Origin: Bacteroidia bacterium | GTDB lineage: Bacteria; Bacteroidota; Bacteroidia; Chitinophagales; Chitinophagaceae | Direction: 5' to 3' | Length of the DNA stretch: 64,000 nucleotides | Assembly: GCA_030426665.1 (NCBI GenBank) | Contig: JAUHYD010000003.1 | Coordinates: forward strand, 62,001 to 126,000 | Shown here: piece after piece, positions 1 to 7,736 of the stretch | Position numbering within the stretch: position 1 is the stretch's first letter | Layout of the letters: each line of letters starts with the position of its first letter | The notes under the pieces: model-generated | What the model was told of the DNA's origin: nothing | Databases searched by the model: none | What the model saw: the letters and a program-made list of their open reading frames with translations, nothing else | Position numbers and translations under genes: made by a program

Positions 1-2
1 TT

Positions 3-1742
3 GCCATCGCCATCGCAATGGGCATCAGCCTTATTTCCAAGGCACTACTATATCTTATTAATCTGGCAACGAATGTTTCATTTTATGGTCAGTTATCCAT
101 TACCCCCGCTTCCCCCGCCGATAATACGTTGGGGGCATGGGTCATACTGGTTCCGGTAGTTGGTGGGCTCATCGTGGGACTGATGGCGTTATACGGCTCT
201 AAAGCGATCAGAGGGCATGGCATCCCCGAAGCCATGGAACAGATCCTGACGAATGACAGCAAGATAAAACCGGCTATTACCTTTCTCAAACCCATATCTT
301 CCGCTATCGCCATAGGGACCGGCGGCCCCTTTGGTGCGGAAGGACCTATCATCGCAACGGGTGGCGCCCTTGGCTCAACGATTGGACAAGTGCTGAAAAT
401 CACGCATAATGAGCGAAAAATTCTGCTTGCGGCAGGTGCCACCGCAGGCATGTCGGCCATTTTCGGAAGCCCGGTTGCCGCAATTTTTCTGGCGATAGAG
501 TTACTCCTGTTTGAGTTTTCACCCGGTTCACTTATCCCGGTGGCTCTGGCATGTGTTACCGGCGCTGCCGGCCACTACATGCTCTTTGATAGTGGCTATG
601 TATTCCCCAGCTCGACGTTATCCATGCCCGGCAATCGGGCGCTTCTGGCGTATGGCGTGATCGGTCTTGGAATTGGGCTGCTGGCCGTGGGCATTACAAA
701 GCTGGTATATGCCATCGAAGATACTTTTGAGAAGCTGCCGATCCACTGGATGTGGTGGCCCGCAATCGGAGGGCTTGTTGTCGGGATTGTCGGCTACTAT
801 GCGCCACGTACTCTTGGCGTGGGTTACGATAATATCTCGGATATGCTGTCAGGCCATCTTTCGCTGACGGTACTGCTATCCCTTTGCCTCTTGAAATTTG
901 TGTCATGGAGCATTGCCCTAGCAAGCGGCACTTCGGGAGGCACCTTAGCGCCTTTGCTTACTATCGGCGGCGCAGCAGGCGCATTGGTTGGCAGCGTCAT
1001 TATCCACTTATTCCCCGATTCCGGCGTTTCCATACCCATGTCCGCCCTGATAGGCATGGCAGCCATGTTCGCGGGCGCATCGCGGGCCTTCATCACCTCC
1101 ATTATTTTTGCCATCGAAACTACCGGACAATCCCATGCGCTACCCGCATTGTTAGTAGCCTGTACGGGAGCATACCTGATCTCTTTCCTGCTCATGAAAA
1201 ATACGATCATGACCGAGAAAATTGCCCGCAGAGGGGTGAAAACACCACATTCATACCGACCTGATATTTTAGAAGAAGTAACAGCCAGGGAGGTAATGAA
1301 CGAAGCAGGGATCATACTAAGTGAAGAAAACAATGTAGCGCAGGTGCGGGAATGGCTGGCCACGGAACCTGAATGCCCCGGCTACTATGCCGTTGCCGAC
1401 AGCGATAACCGCTTCCTCGGCATCATCAGAACAGCCGATTTCTTTAAGCACCATCCGGATGTCACCATGCCGGTAACAGAACTAATAAGCGGGAATGCGG
1501 CGTCCATTGGGATGAATGACACGCTGAAAGCCGCTGTTGAATTGATGATCGCAACGGATGCAGATGTATTACCCGTTATTTCCGGGAACCGACACCTTAC
1601 CGGCATGGTAACCTATGCGAGCATTCTGTCTGCCTATAGAATCAACCAGGCGAAACATCGCGGCTATTCTTCCGACATATCTGTTAAAAGGCGTGGGCTG
1701 AAAATGCTCGTCAGAGGAAAAAAGCTGGTAAATTATCGATAA
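3..1742 (+). CDS. ClC-type chloride channel/transporter with C-terminal CBS pair (5' partial)
   Basis: Inner-membrane ClC anion channel or Cl-/H+ antiporter. Counting from the ATG at 18, the selectivity-filter motifs are GHGIP (66-70), GAEGP with the gating glutamate (106-110) and GTSGGTLAP (about 304-312), spread over roughly ten hydrophobic segments. Two CBS domains, which normally bind adenine nucleotides, occupy about 420-555. The frame is open upstream of the ATG to the window edge, and the text at the ATG already reads as a transmembrane helix, so the true start lies outside. The first motif has His where most ClCs have Ser. Family is certain; channel versus exchanger cannot be decided. 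Confidence 0.93.
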   Translation, partial: AIAIAMGISLISKALLYLINLATNVSFYGQLSITPASPADNTLGAWVILVPVVGGLIVGLMALYGSKAIRGHGIPEAMEQILTNDSKIKPAITFLKPISSAIAIGTGGPFGAEGPIIATGGALGSTIGQVLKITHNERKILLAAGATAGMSAIFGSPVAAIFLAIELLLFEFSPGSLIPVALACVTGAAGHYMLFDSGYVFPSSTLSMPGNRALLAYGVIGLGIGLLAVGITKLVYAIEDTFEKLPIHWMWWPAIGGLVVGIVGYYAPRTLGVGYDNISDMLSGHLSLTVLLSLCLLKFVSWSIALASGTSGGTLAPLLTIGGAAGALVGSVIIHLFPDSGVSIPMSALIGMAAMFAGASRAFITSIIFAIETTGQSHALPALLVACTGAYLISFLLMKNTIMTEKIARRGVKTPHSYRPDILEEVTAREVMNEAGIILSEENNVAQVREWLATEPECPGYYAVADSDNRFLGIIRTADFFKHHPDVTMPVTELISGNAASIGMNDTLKAAVELMIATDADVLPVISGNRHLTGMVTYASILSAYRINQAKHRGYSSDISVKRRGLKMLVRGKKLVNYR

Positions 1743-1826
1743 GCGGCATGATGCGATTAAAAATGTTTGGAAGTGTTCGGAACGGATGCAGATTGAACCA
1801 AACAGCAAAAAATTTCTATTTTTTCG

Positions 1827-1834
1827 TAAATTCG
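1827..1834 (+). promoter_or_regulatory. -7 element TAAATTCG of the HTH gene
   Basis: A Bacteroidota-like -7 element ends 4 nt before the ATG at 1839. If used, the transcript would be leaderless. No clear -33 TTG is visible. Confidence 0.35.
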
Positions 1835-1838
1835 ACTC

Positions 1839-2063
1839 ATGGAAGTCATTTGCTTGCAGGATGAAGCGTTTTATGCACTGGTGGATAAGGTCATCGAGCG
1901 CATTAACGGGCAACAGGCACAGAAGCCGGAAAAATGGATCTCCGGCGATGAAACGATGAAGCTGCTACGCATCACCAGCAAAACCACGCTGCAAAAGCTG
2001 CGGGATGAAGGAAAAATCCGCTTCTCGCAGCCGGAAAAGAAAATCATCCACCGCTTGGCGTAG
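1839..2063 (+). CDS. Truncated helix-turn-helix (excisionase/MerR-like) protein
   Basis: A small DNA-binding protein of a type common in Bacteroidota, where it is often annotated as a helix-turn-helix domain protein. An N-terminal helix (residues 1-25) is followed by the HTH core with ISGDETMKLLRIT, TTLQKLRDEGKI and FSQPEKKI. Relatives normally continue past KKI for about 20 residues (typically LYDRDSI...). Here the frame ends in IHRLA and a stop, so the C-terminus looks truncated or replaced. The break lies about 100 bp before the first copy of a dispersed repeat, which suggests loss by rearrangement. It may still bind DNA through the intact HTH. Confidence 0.6.
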   Translation: MEVICLQDEAFYALVDKVIERINGQQAQKPEKWISGDETMKLLRITSKTTLQKLRDEGKIRFSQPEKKIIHRLA

Positions 2064-2165
2064 TCTCTGACTACTGTTGTCCGGTAAAAGTGCAAGGTGA
2101 TATTTCTATGTGCCTATTTAGACTTAAACAGTGACACATTTGACAAAAAACTGAAAGCAAGCCCA

Positions 2166-2231
2166 CGCTAATCGTAGTCTCAAAAAACAGTTTGGCGAAC
2201 GTCTCCTGACTTCGTCACAGCAGAAGTCAAT
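2166..2231 (+). repeat. Dispersed repeat, copy 1 (short)
   Basis: Shares the core GTTTGGCGAACGTCTCC..GACTTCGTCAC and the preceding CGCTAA.CGTAG block with copies at 2611-2741 and 4074-4203, in the same orientation. It stops where the other copies continue into a GTCAATC hairpin. It ends directly at the stop codon of the leftward gene 2233-2580. Confidence 0.8.
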
Positions 2232-2232
2232 C

Positions 2233-2580
2233 CTAATGCCGATCATTTCTAAGAATGGCATGGTTAAACTTCGGTATACCCTTTTTGCTGCAACCATTAA
2301 AAAAAGCAGCACCGATCTTTGTAAATTTATCTAAAATGAAAAAATCGCTGAAGTATTCCTCCGCAGCCACTAACATCTGTTCCCCTATACCCGCTCTTTC
2401 ATAATCTTTCTCCATCTCTGCATCGGTTAAAAACTCTTTTTCATCTTCTCCTTTGACATCAAATGTCCAAGTGGCTATTATTTCCGTATTGTGTTCAGCC
2501 ACAATGTTTCCGATAAAGTCAATTCCAACATCGATTGTTCTTCCTTTTTTATCAGTAAATGTTTTATGTATTATGTCCAT
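2233..2580 (-). CDS. Small GNAT-like protein
   Basis: A 115-residue protein that resembles a minimal GNAT acetyltransferase. Residues around 62-75 read YERAGIGEQMLVAAEEYF, matching the acetyl-CoA pyrophosphate-binding loop ([QR]xxGx[GA]) followed by a helix. Near the C-terminus AAFFNGCSKKGI resembles the late GNAT pattern (FNxCxKxGF). It is shorter than a standard GNAT (about 140-170), so one strand may be missing. It is a single leftward gene enclosed by repeat copies 1 and 2, a gene-cassette-like setting. The substrate is unknown. Confidence 0.55.
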   Translation of the reverse strand: MDIIHKTFTDKKGRTIDVGIDFIGNIVAEHNTEIIATWTFDVKGEDEKEFLTDAEMEKDYERAGIGEQMLVAAEEYFSDFFILDKFTKIGAAFFNGCSKKGIPKFNHAILRNDRH

Positions 2581-2610
2581 GATTGTAAATCTCGCTACTT
2601 TTTTCCATTT

Positions 2611-2741
2611 CTCCCGCTAAGCGTAGTGCTTTAAACCAGTTTGGCGAACGTCTCCCGACTTCGTCACGGCGGAGGTCAATCTCCGGATTGACTAACAGCC
2701 CTGCACACATCCCATCCATCTATCAGCCGAAAAAATTTTGT
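2611..2741 (+). repeat. Dispersed repeat, copy 2 (full length)
   Basis: About 130 bp, matching copy 3 (4074-4203) nearly throughout: CTCCCGCTAAGCGTAG, then GTTTGGCGAAC, CTCCCGACTTCGTCAC, GCGGAGGTCAATC, ATTGACTAACAGCC, TGCACAC and ATCAGCCGAAAA.ATTTTGT. It contains a perfect hairpin GTCAATC-TCCG-GATTGAC and a nested CTCC...GGAG fold. An imperfect inverted pair (GTGCTTTAAACC near 2626, GGTTAAAGCAC near 2796) brackets its right part. Confidence 0.85.
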
Positions 2742-2968
2742 TAGTAGATTCAACTCAAAAGTGCAACAAGAGGGCTAAAAATTACTTGCACCGGTTAAAG
2801 CACTAACAAGCAGCGGGTTATATGTTGATCAGGTATTCTTTCAGTAAATCCGGGAATAACAGCGCGTGCAATATGTTCGCCAAATCAATAATTAGTGCTT
2901 TTCTCATCAGGCAAACTTTGTATTTTAGCCCACAAAATATTGTTCAAAATAACAATGCGTATAATTAT
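2742..2968. other. Leader region before the adenylate cyclase
   Basis: No supported gene. An upstream ATG at 2822 is in frame with the cyclase, but the extension (about 49 residues) lacks any signal or domain and sits before the good signal peptide. Close to 2800-2823 the text CACTAACAAGCAGCGGGTTATATG resembles the ends of integron recombination sites, without being diagnostic. Confidence 0.5.
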
Positions 2969-4057
2969 ATGAACAAAAATGCAACAAGCCCATGGGCACT
3001 TCTCCTTCGGGTGTTATTTGTGAACATGCTGATGATCTGCGCAATGCAAGGTTATGCCCAAACGGCAGGAATGGAACAGATTGACTCCCTGCAGGATAAG
3101 CTATCCTCAATAAAAGCCGATAACAATGTCAAAGCTTCCCTCTATGAAAATATAGGCATGGAATACTACTTTCTAAAGGACTACGACAACGCGACTAAGA
3201 ACTTTTCAGATGCCGGCGAAATTTATGGAGCCGTAGGCAACATATTTGGAGCAAAGCGGGTAAACCAAATGAAAGAACAAATAGAACACAATAAGCACGA
3301 ATCCAAAGATAAATTGGTCGCAATGCTCGCTATTGGTGGGGCCATTGTAGTGCTCATTATTTCGTTTGTCGTTATGGCCTACAGGCATAAAAAGCAGAAT
3401 TCTACCAACCTGCAGTTGATGGAAGAAAAGAACAAATCTGAAGAGCTGCTGCTGAATATACTACCGGAGCACGTAGCCCACCAGCTCATAGATAAAGGGA
3501 TGGTCTTTGCAGAACAGTTCGATAATGTAACGGTCATCTTTTCTGATTTCGCGGGCTTTACCAAAGTGGCCGAGCGGTTTTCGCCTCAGCAACTTGTAGG
3601 CGAGCTGCATGGCTGTTTCAAGGCCTTCGACAAGGCCTTGGGAAAGTATCATATAGAGAAGATAAAAACGGTAGGTGACGCATATATAGCTGTTGCGGGT
3701 TTGAAAAAGGACCGAAAAGACCATGCGGCTGATGCCGTGGCATATGCTCAGTACATGCAAAATTTTATGCTCAGGAGGAAAAATCAATTGGGCGACGCTA
3801 CATTTAACATGAGGATAGGCGTTCACACAGGTGGTGTTATTGCAGGTATAGTGGGTGTAAAGAAATTTGCGTACGATATATGGGGCGACGCCGTGAACAC
3901 AGCAGCGCGTATGGAACAATACAGTGACATCGGGAAAATAAATATTTCGGCAAGCACCTATGAACTTGTGAAAAATAAGTTCAACTGCGAATACCGGGGC
4001 GAGATAGAAACGAAAGGAAAAGGGAAACTAAAGATGTATTATGTAAAAAACGATTGA
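2969..4057 (+). CDS. Membrane-bound class III adenylate cyclase with short periplasmic TPR region
   Basis: Makes cAMP from ATP. From the chosen ATG (2969) the 362-residue protein has a signal peptide (1-31, ending GYAQ), a short TPR-like sensor region (about 40-110), one membrane helix (113-138), the coupling helix LLLNILPEHVAHQL and the cyclase domain (about 183-360). All catalytic positions are present: metal Asp193 (FSDFAGFT) and Asp237 (GDAYIA), adenine-selecting Lys233 and Asp303 (YDIWGD), and transition-state Asn310 and Arg314 (VNTAARM). The Lys/Asp pair predicts ATP rather than GTP. It lies between repeat copies 2 and 3, away from any obvious partner gene. Confidence 0.9.
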   Translation: MNKNATSPWALLLRVLFVNMLMICAMQGYAQTAGMEQIDSLQDKLSSIKADNNVKASLYENIGMEYYFLKDYDNATKNFSDAGEIYGAVGNIFGAKRVNQMKEQIEHNKHESKDKLVAMLAIGGAIVVLIISFVVMAYRHKKQNSTNLQLMEEKNKSEELLLNILPEHVAHQLIDKGMVFAEQFDNVTVIFSDFAGFTKVAERFSPQQLVGELHGCFKAFDKALGKYHIEKIKTVGDAYIAVAGLKKDRKDHAADAVAYAQYMQNFMLRRKNQLGDATFNMRIGVHTGGVIAGIVGVKKFAYDIWGDAVNTAARMEQYSDIGKINISASTYELVKNKFNCEYRGEIETKGKGKLKMYYVKND

Positions 4058-4073
4058 TTTTCTACCGTTAGTG

Positions 4074-4203
4074 CTCCGCTACGCGTAGAGTTGGATAAAA
4101 GTTTGGCGAACTTCTCCCGACTTCGTCACAGCGGAGGTCAATCACCTTATTGACTAACAGCCTTGCACACGAACCGCCCCATCATCAGCCGAAAACATTT
4201 TGT
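4074..4203 (+). repeat. Dispersed repeat, copy 3 (full length)
   Basis: Starts 17 bp after the cyclase stop and aligns with copy 2 over its whole length. It begins with the palindrome CTACGCGTAG. The hairpin arms GTCAAT/ATTGAC are kept while the loop differs from copy 2 (CACCTT against CTCCGG), which suggests that the fold matters. Confidence 0.85.
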
Positions 4204-4517
4204 GGATATCTCACATGGCAGAACGTACACTTTGGCTCGCTCTTTGTGGTAATTAGTGTCGGGCAAGTATGGTGTTTCTGTTTACCTAAACAGGATTTAT
4301 CCCGTCTATCGGTCAGTCAGAGACGAAATCAGGTGTATAGCAAAATCAGGACGTAACAGCCGAAAAAAGCAGGGAGCGGCTGGCAAAGAGTGCGCAAAAA
4401 ATGCGCAATTTTGAAGGTTATTTTCGTTGTAACTAATTGATTATTAGCGAGTAAGGATAATAAAGAAAAACCCTCAGGAAATTGCGCAATTTCCCGGCAT
4501 TCCGGAAGTACACCACA
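4204..4517. other. Gene-free stretch with short repeats
   Basis: No supported gene. It contains two TGCGCA palindromes 5 nt apart (about 4391-4407) and an 18-mer, TTGTAACTAATTGATTAT (4427-4444), that recurs exactly at 24986-25003 upstream of rplM. Confidence 0.5.
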
Positions 4518-4550
4518 CAAAAAAAGCAGCTACGAATAAACGCAACTGCT
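4518..4550 (-). terminator. Terminator of tRNA-Ile2
   Basis: On the minus strand an imperfect hairpin AGCAGTTGCG / CGTAGCTGCT is followed by a run of seven T (4518-4524), 16 bp beyond the tRNA 3' end. Confidence 0.6.
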
Positions 4551-4565
4551 TGATTTTTTAAAGCG

Positions 4566-4639
4566 TGGTCCCACTAGGACTTGAACCTAGGACCCCCTGA
4601 TTATGAGTCAGGTGCTCTAACCAACTGAGCTATAGGACC
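4566..4639 (-). tRNA. tRNA with CAT anticodon, probably tRNA-Ile2 (lysidine-modified)
   Basis: Complete 74-nt cloverleaf: acceptor GGTCCTA/TGGGACC, D-arm GCTCAGTTGGTTAGAGC, anticodon arm CCTGA-CTCATAA-TCAGG, T-arm CTAGG-TTCAAGT-CCTAG, discriminator A, no encoded CCA. The anticodon CAT could mean Met or Ile2. The acceptor pairs C4-G69 and C5-G68 are those that TilS is known to recognise in tRNA-Ile2. The other CAT tRNA of the window (33903) lacks them, so Ile2 is preferred here. Confidence 0.85.
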
Positions 4640-4682
4640 CTTGACGAATTAACGTCATCCCAACGAAAGTTTCGGAGGGAGT

Positions 4683-4691
4683 GCAAAAGTA
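4683..4691 (-). promoter_or_regulatory. -7 element TACTTTTGC of tRNA-Ile2
   Basis: On the minus strand TACTTTTGC lies about 43 nt upstream of the mature tRNA 5' end and fits the Bacteroidota consensus TAnnTTTG. Confidence 0.55.
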
Positions 4692-4779
4692 TATGTTTTT
4701 TCGAAAAAAGAAAAAGAAATTATCAGGCGAATACACAGCACATTTATAGCTGCATAGGGTCAAACTGTGATTTAGCATG

Positions 4780-4787
4780 TAACTTTG
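4780..4787 (+). promoter_or_regulatory. -7 element TAACTTTG of the DAHP synthase gene
   Basis: Perfect TAnnTTTG ending 4 nt before the ATG at 4792, implying a leaderless transcript. No good -33 element is seen. Confidence 0.45.
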
Positions 4788-4791
4788 TCGC

Positions 4792-5868
4792 ATGGCATTT
4801 TTCAAAACAGCCAGACCATATATTATAGCAGGTCCGTGCAGTGCAGAAACACGGGAGCAGGTATTAGCTACCGCAGCTGCCCTTTCGGCAATGAATGTAC
4901 AACTGATGCGGGCAGGCGTCTGGAAGCCCCGCACCCGCCCCGGCTCTTTTGAGGGCAATGGCGCAGTAGCATTAGAGTGGCTACAGGAGGCAAAACAGCT
5001 GTACAAGCTACCTGTAACCATAGAGGTGGCAGAGCCCGCCCATATAGAGCTGGCGCTCAGATACGGTATAGATGTACTCTGGATAGGCGCACGTACCGTT
5101 GTTAATCCCTTTCAGGTACAGCGGCTCGCCGATGCGCTGAAAGGTGTAGATATACCCGTAATGGTCAAGAACCCCGTAAGCCCCGATGTGGACCTGTGGG
5201 GCGGAGCAATAGAGCGGTTCGAGAAGGCAGGCATTAGCAGCGTGGCAGCCATACACCGCGGCTTTTCGGGCTACACACCGGCAGCAGGCTACCGCAATCA
5301 GCCCAACTGGCCCATACCCATAGAGCTGAAACGGCGCAAGCCTGAGCTAAGCATGATATGCGACCCTAGCCATATCACCGGCGACAGGAACCGCATAGCA
5401 GAGGTTTCGCAAAAGGCATTAGATATGCACTTCGACGGGCTGATGATAGAGACCCACCCCTCCCCCGATGAAGCATGGAGCGATGCCGCCCAACAAGTAA
5501 CGCCCGATGCGCTCAGGGAGATACTCGCCACGCTGATAGTCAGGCAGGAGTACACCCACGACATGAGCAGTCTGGAGCAACTGGAGCACCTGCGGCAACT
5601 GATGGATAGCCTCGATGCCGAAATCATAGACCTCATAGCCCGGCGTATGGAACTGAGCGAAAAAGTGGGCGACGTAAAACAACTCAGCAATATGACCGCC
5701 TATCAGCCCGTACGCTGGCGGGAGATTGTTGACACCCGTGGTCAGCGTGGCGAAATGCAGGGTATGACAAAGGAATTCATTGTGGAGCTATACGAGAAAA
5801 TACATCACGAGAGCATACGCATACAGCTATCGGTATTAGAAGGAAAGGCTAAGGAAGTGAAAGACTAA
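4792..5868 (+). CDS. Bifunctional DAHP synthase / chorismate mutase
   Basis: First enzyme of the shikimate pathway (phosphoenolpyruvate + erythrose 4-phosphate to DAHP) fused to chorismate mutase, which commits chorismate to Phe/Tyr. Residues 1-260 form a type I-beta DAHP synthase barrel with GPCSAE (14-19), RAGVWKPRTRPGSF, KNPVSPD, IHRGFSGY and CDPSHI. Residues about 262-350 form an AroQ-type helical mutase (MDSLDAEIIDLIARRMELSEKVG). The 358-residue length fits this fusion in Bacteroidota, where the mutase often gives allosteric control by prephenate. The ATG is placed directly after a -7 element. Confidence 0.93.
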   Translation: MAFFKTARPYIIAGPCSAETREQVLATAAALSAMNVQLMRAGVWKPRTRPGSFEGNGAVALEWLQEAKQLYKLPVTIEVAEPAHIELALRYGIDVLWIGARTVVNPFQVQRLADALKGVDIPVMVKNPVSPDVDLWGGAIERFEKAGISSVAAIHRGFSGYTPAAGYRNQPNWPIPIELKRRKPELSMICDPSHITGDRNRIAEVSQKALDMHFDGLMIETHPSPDEAWSDAAQQVTPDALREILATLIVRQEYTHDMSSLEQLEHLRQLMDSLDAEIIDLIARRMELSEKVGDVKQLSNMTAYQPVRWREIVDTRGQRGEMQGMTKEFIVELYEKIHHESIRIQLSVLEGKAKEVKD

Positions 5869-5908
5869 TAGCTGTTCACGGGCACTACAACACAAATAAA
5901 TTTCGCAT

Positions 5909-6742
5909 TTGTGTATTCAGGCGTTAAATTTACCCGCAAAACAACAAGAATTGGCCCTAAAACAGCATTTAGACGACAAAGTACGCTTCGACCAGCAGGT
6001 CGAGAATTCTAAGTCGTATGTATTACCCTTTATCGAAGTCACAAAAAAGATAACTGCCGACACTACGGTGTTTGAAGTCGGTACCGGAGAGGGGGGCGTG
6101 TTGCTGCCGTTTATAGAGCGTGGTGCCAAATGCCTCGGTGTAGATCTTGCTCCGGAACGCATTGCCCTTGCCAATGACTTTCTGAAAGACGAAATAGCTG
6201 CCGGCAAGGTATCCTTTGTATGTCAGAACATATATGACGATGACTTTCTGGAGCGGCACAAAGGTGGATATGACATCATCATACTCAAGGATGTGATAGA
6301 ACATGTACCGGAACAACAAAAGTTCGTCAACTACCTTAAGAATTTCCTGCGCCCCGGCGGACAGATATTCTTCGGATTTCCACCCTGGTATATGCCCTTT
6401 GGCGGTCATCAGCAAGTTTGCCGGACCAAGTGGGTGAGTGTACTTCCGTGGTATCATATTCTACCCCGTCCATTATACAGGGGCATCCTGAAAATGGCAG
6501 GAGAGGGCAACAACATCATCACTGAGCTGATGGAAATTAAGGACACACAGATAACGATAGAGCAGTTTGAGCGCATCGCCAAAAACAGCGGACTGAAAAT
6601 ACTTCATAAACAGCACTATCTTATCAACCCCATTTACAAGTACAAATTCGGGCTGCAGCCACGCAAGCAAACACCATTGCTTTCCTGGATACCTTTCTTT
6701 AGAAACTTTGTAACTACATGTGTCTACTATACCATCGGCTGA
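5909..6742 (+). CDS. Class I SAM-dependent methyltransferase
   Basis: Soluble methyltransferase with a Rossmann fold. Motif I is VFEVGTGEGGVLLPF (about 52-66), the acidic end of strand 2 is LGVDLAPERI, and motif post-II/III includes DIIILKDVIEHV and LRPGGQIFFGFPP, typical of methyltransferase types 11/23/25. The acceptor is not identifiable. The C-terminal part (about 195-277) is less conserved and may bind substrate. The only start giving the full N-terminus is TTG (5909); a shorter TTG start at 5951 is possible. It lies 40 bp behind the DAHP synthase gene, but nothing ties it to aromatic metabolism. Confidence 0.82.
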   Translation: MCIQALNLPAKQQELALKQHLDDKVRFDQQVENSKSYVLPFIEVTKKITADTTVFEVGTGEGGVLLPFIERGAKCLGVDLAPERIALANDFLKDEIAAGKVSFVCQNIYDDDFLERHKGGYDIIILKDVIEHVPEQQKFVNYLKNFLRPGGQIFFGFPPWYMPFGGHQQVCRTKWVSVLPWYHILPRPLYRGILKMAGEGNNIITELMEIKDTQITIEQFERIAKNSGLKILHKQHYLINPIYKYKFGLQPRKQTPLLSWIPFFRNFVTTCVYYTIG

Positions 6743-6754
6743 TGATGGTGCGGA

Positions 6755-7495
6755 CTACATTTCAGACGGAGGTCGTGTCCAGATGTCCCAGCTGGCTTCG
6801 GCTTGTTGTACCAGCATTTCAAAACCATTTTTGATAACAGCGCCCTGCGCCTTACCACGTATCAAAAACTGTGTTTCAACAGGGTTATAAATAAGGTCGT
6901 ACAACAAGTGCCCCTGCCCTACACCGCTATATGGTATAGACGGAGAGGCATATACCTCTGGGTACATACCCACGGGTGTGGTATTTACAATCAGCTTATA
7001 CTCTGCAACTATTTCAGGAGTGAGGTCGCTATAAGAAAGAGCACCTGTTTTTCCTGTTGCAGAGACATGCATAATAGCTATACCCAGGCCACGCAACACA
7101 TGTGCAACTGCCTTTGACGAGCCTCCGGTACCCAGAATAAGCGCTTTGCTATGCCGCCCTTTGAGCAACGGCATCAGGCTTCTCTGAAAACCAACAACAT
7201 CTGTATTATACCCCTTTTTAACACCACTTTCAATACTAATGCAGTTAACAGCCCCTACAACAGAGGCAACAACATCGGTTTCATGAAGATAGCTCATCAC
7301 AGACTCTTTGTACGGTATGGTTACATTAAGGCCTTTGATACCGGGGTTAGCCTTAAGTAATGCAGGAAAAGCGGAAATATCTGCCAGTGAATATGCCATG
7401 TACATAGCATTCAACTGCAACCGCGCGAATTTACTTTTGAAGTAAGCCGGGCTGAACGAGTGCGTAAGCGGGTAACCAATTATTCCGTAGTGCAA
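6755..7495 (-). CDS. aroE: Shikimate dehydrogenase
   Basis: NADPH-dependent reduction of 3-dehydroshikimate to shikimate. Family landmarks: YGIIGYPLTHSFSP at the very N-terminus (shikimate-binding Ser pair), LNVTIPYKE with the catalytic Lys, NTDVVGF with the catalytic Asp, the nucleotide loop LILGTGGSSKAV, and NTTPVGM. The open frame extends to 7633, but the extra 46 residues precede the point where the family starts. The TTG at 7495 gives a normal length (about 246), and no ATG lies nearby. It is convergent with the methyltransferase gene. Confidence 0.92.
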   Translation of the reverse strand: MHYGIIGYPLTHSFSPAYFKSKFARLQLNAMYMAYSLADISAFPALLKANPGIKGLNVTIPYKESVMSYLHETDVVASVVGAVNCISIESGVKKGYNTDVVGFQRSLMPLLKGRHSKALILGTGGSSKAVAHVLRGLGIAIMHVSATGKTGALSYSDLTPEIVAEYKLIVNTTPVGMYPEVYASPSIPYSGVGQGHLLYDLIYNPVETQFLIRGKAQGAVIKNGFEMLVQQAEASWDIWTRPPSEM

Positions 7496-7724
7496 GACTG
7501 TCTTCTGATTGTTTAATACTGGTCCGATGCCACCATTCAGTGACACGTAAAAGTCCGAAATAAGCACGAATAATCTTATGAAACTTTGATAAACAACATT
7601 GTATGCCTGCAATTTGTGGATAATGATGTGCATAAGCCAAACAACAGCCCCGCAAGGGTTAACAGTTTGTTACCACTGGTTCAAAATTGATTGTCCACCC
7701 AAGCCAATTTCAATCGCATTTTTC

Positions 7725-7732
7725 TACTTTCG
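7725..7732 (+). promoter_or_regulatory. -7 element TACTTTCG of the YdeI-like gene
   Basis: Near-consensus -7 element ending 4 nt before the ATG at 7737, compatible with a leaderless mRNA. Confidence 0.4.
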
Positions 7733-7736
7733 GGAT

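Noticed and set aside
884..1363. Open frames on both strands within the ClC gene
   Set aside because: They are shadows of the G+C-rich ClC coding sequence.
2742..2823. An integron attC site before the cyclase gene
   Set aside because: CACTAAC and GGTTATATG look suggestive, but the spacing, core consensus and pairing do not fit, and no integrase is in the window. Kept only as one possibility for the repeat array.
2822..2968. N-terminal extension of the cyclase starting at 2822
   Set aside because: It would place 49 unrelated residues before a good signal peptide.
4150..4356. Plus-strand reading frame behind repeat copy 3
   Set aside because: Starts inside the repeat and has no protein-like features.
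4566..4639. Calling this tRNA initiator or elongator Met from its CAT anticodon
   Set aside because: The C4-G69 and C5-G68 pairs recognised by TilS favour tRNA-Ile2, and the other CAT tRNA is a better Met candidate.
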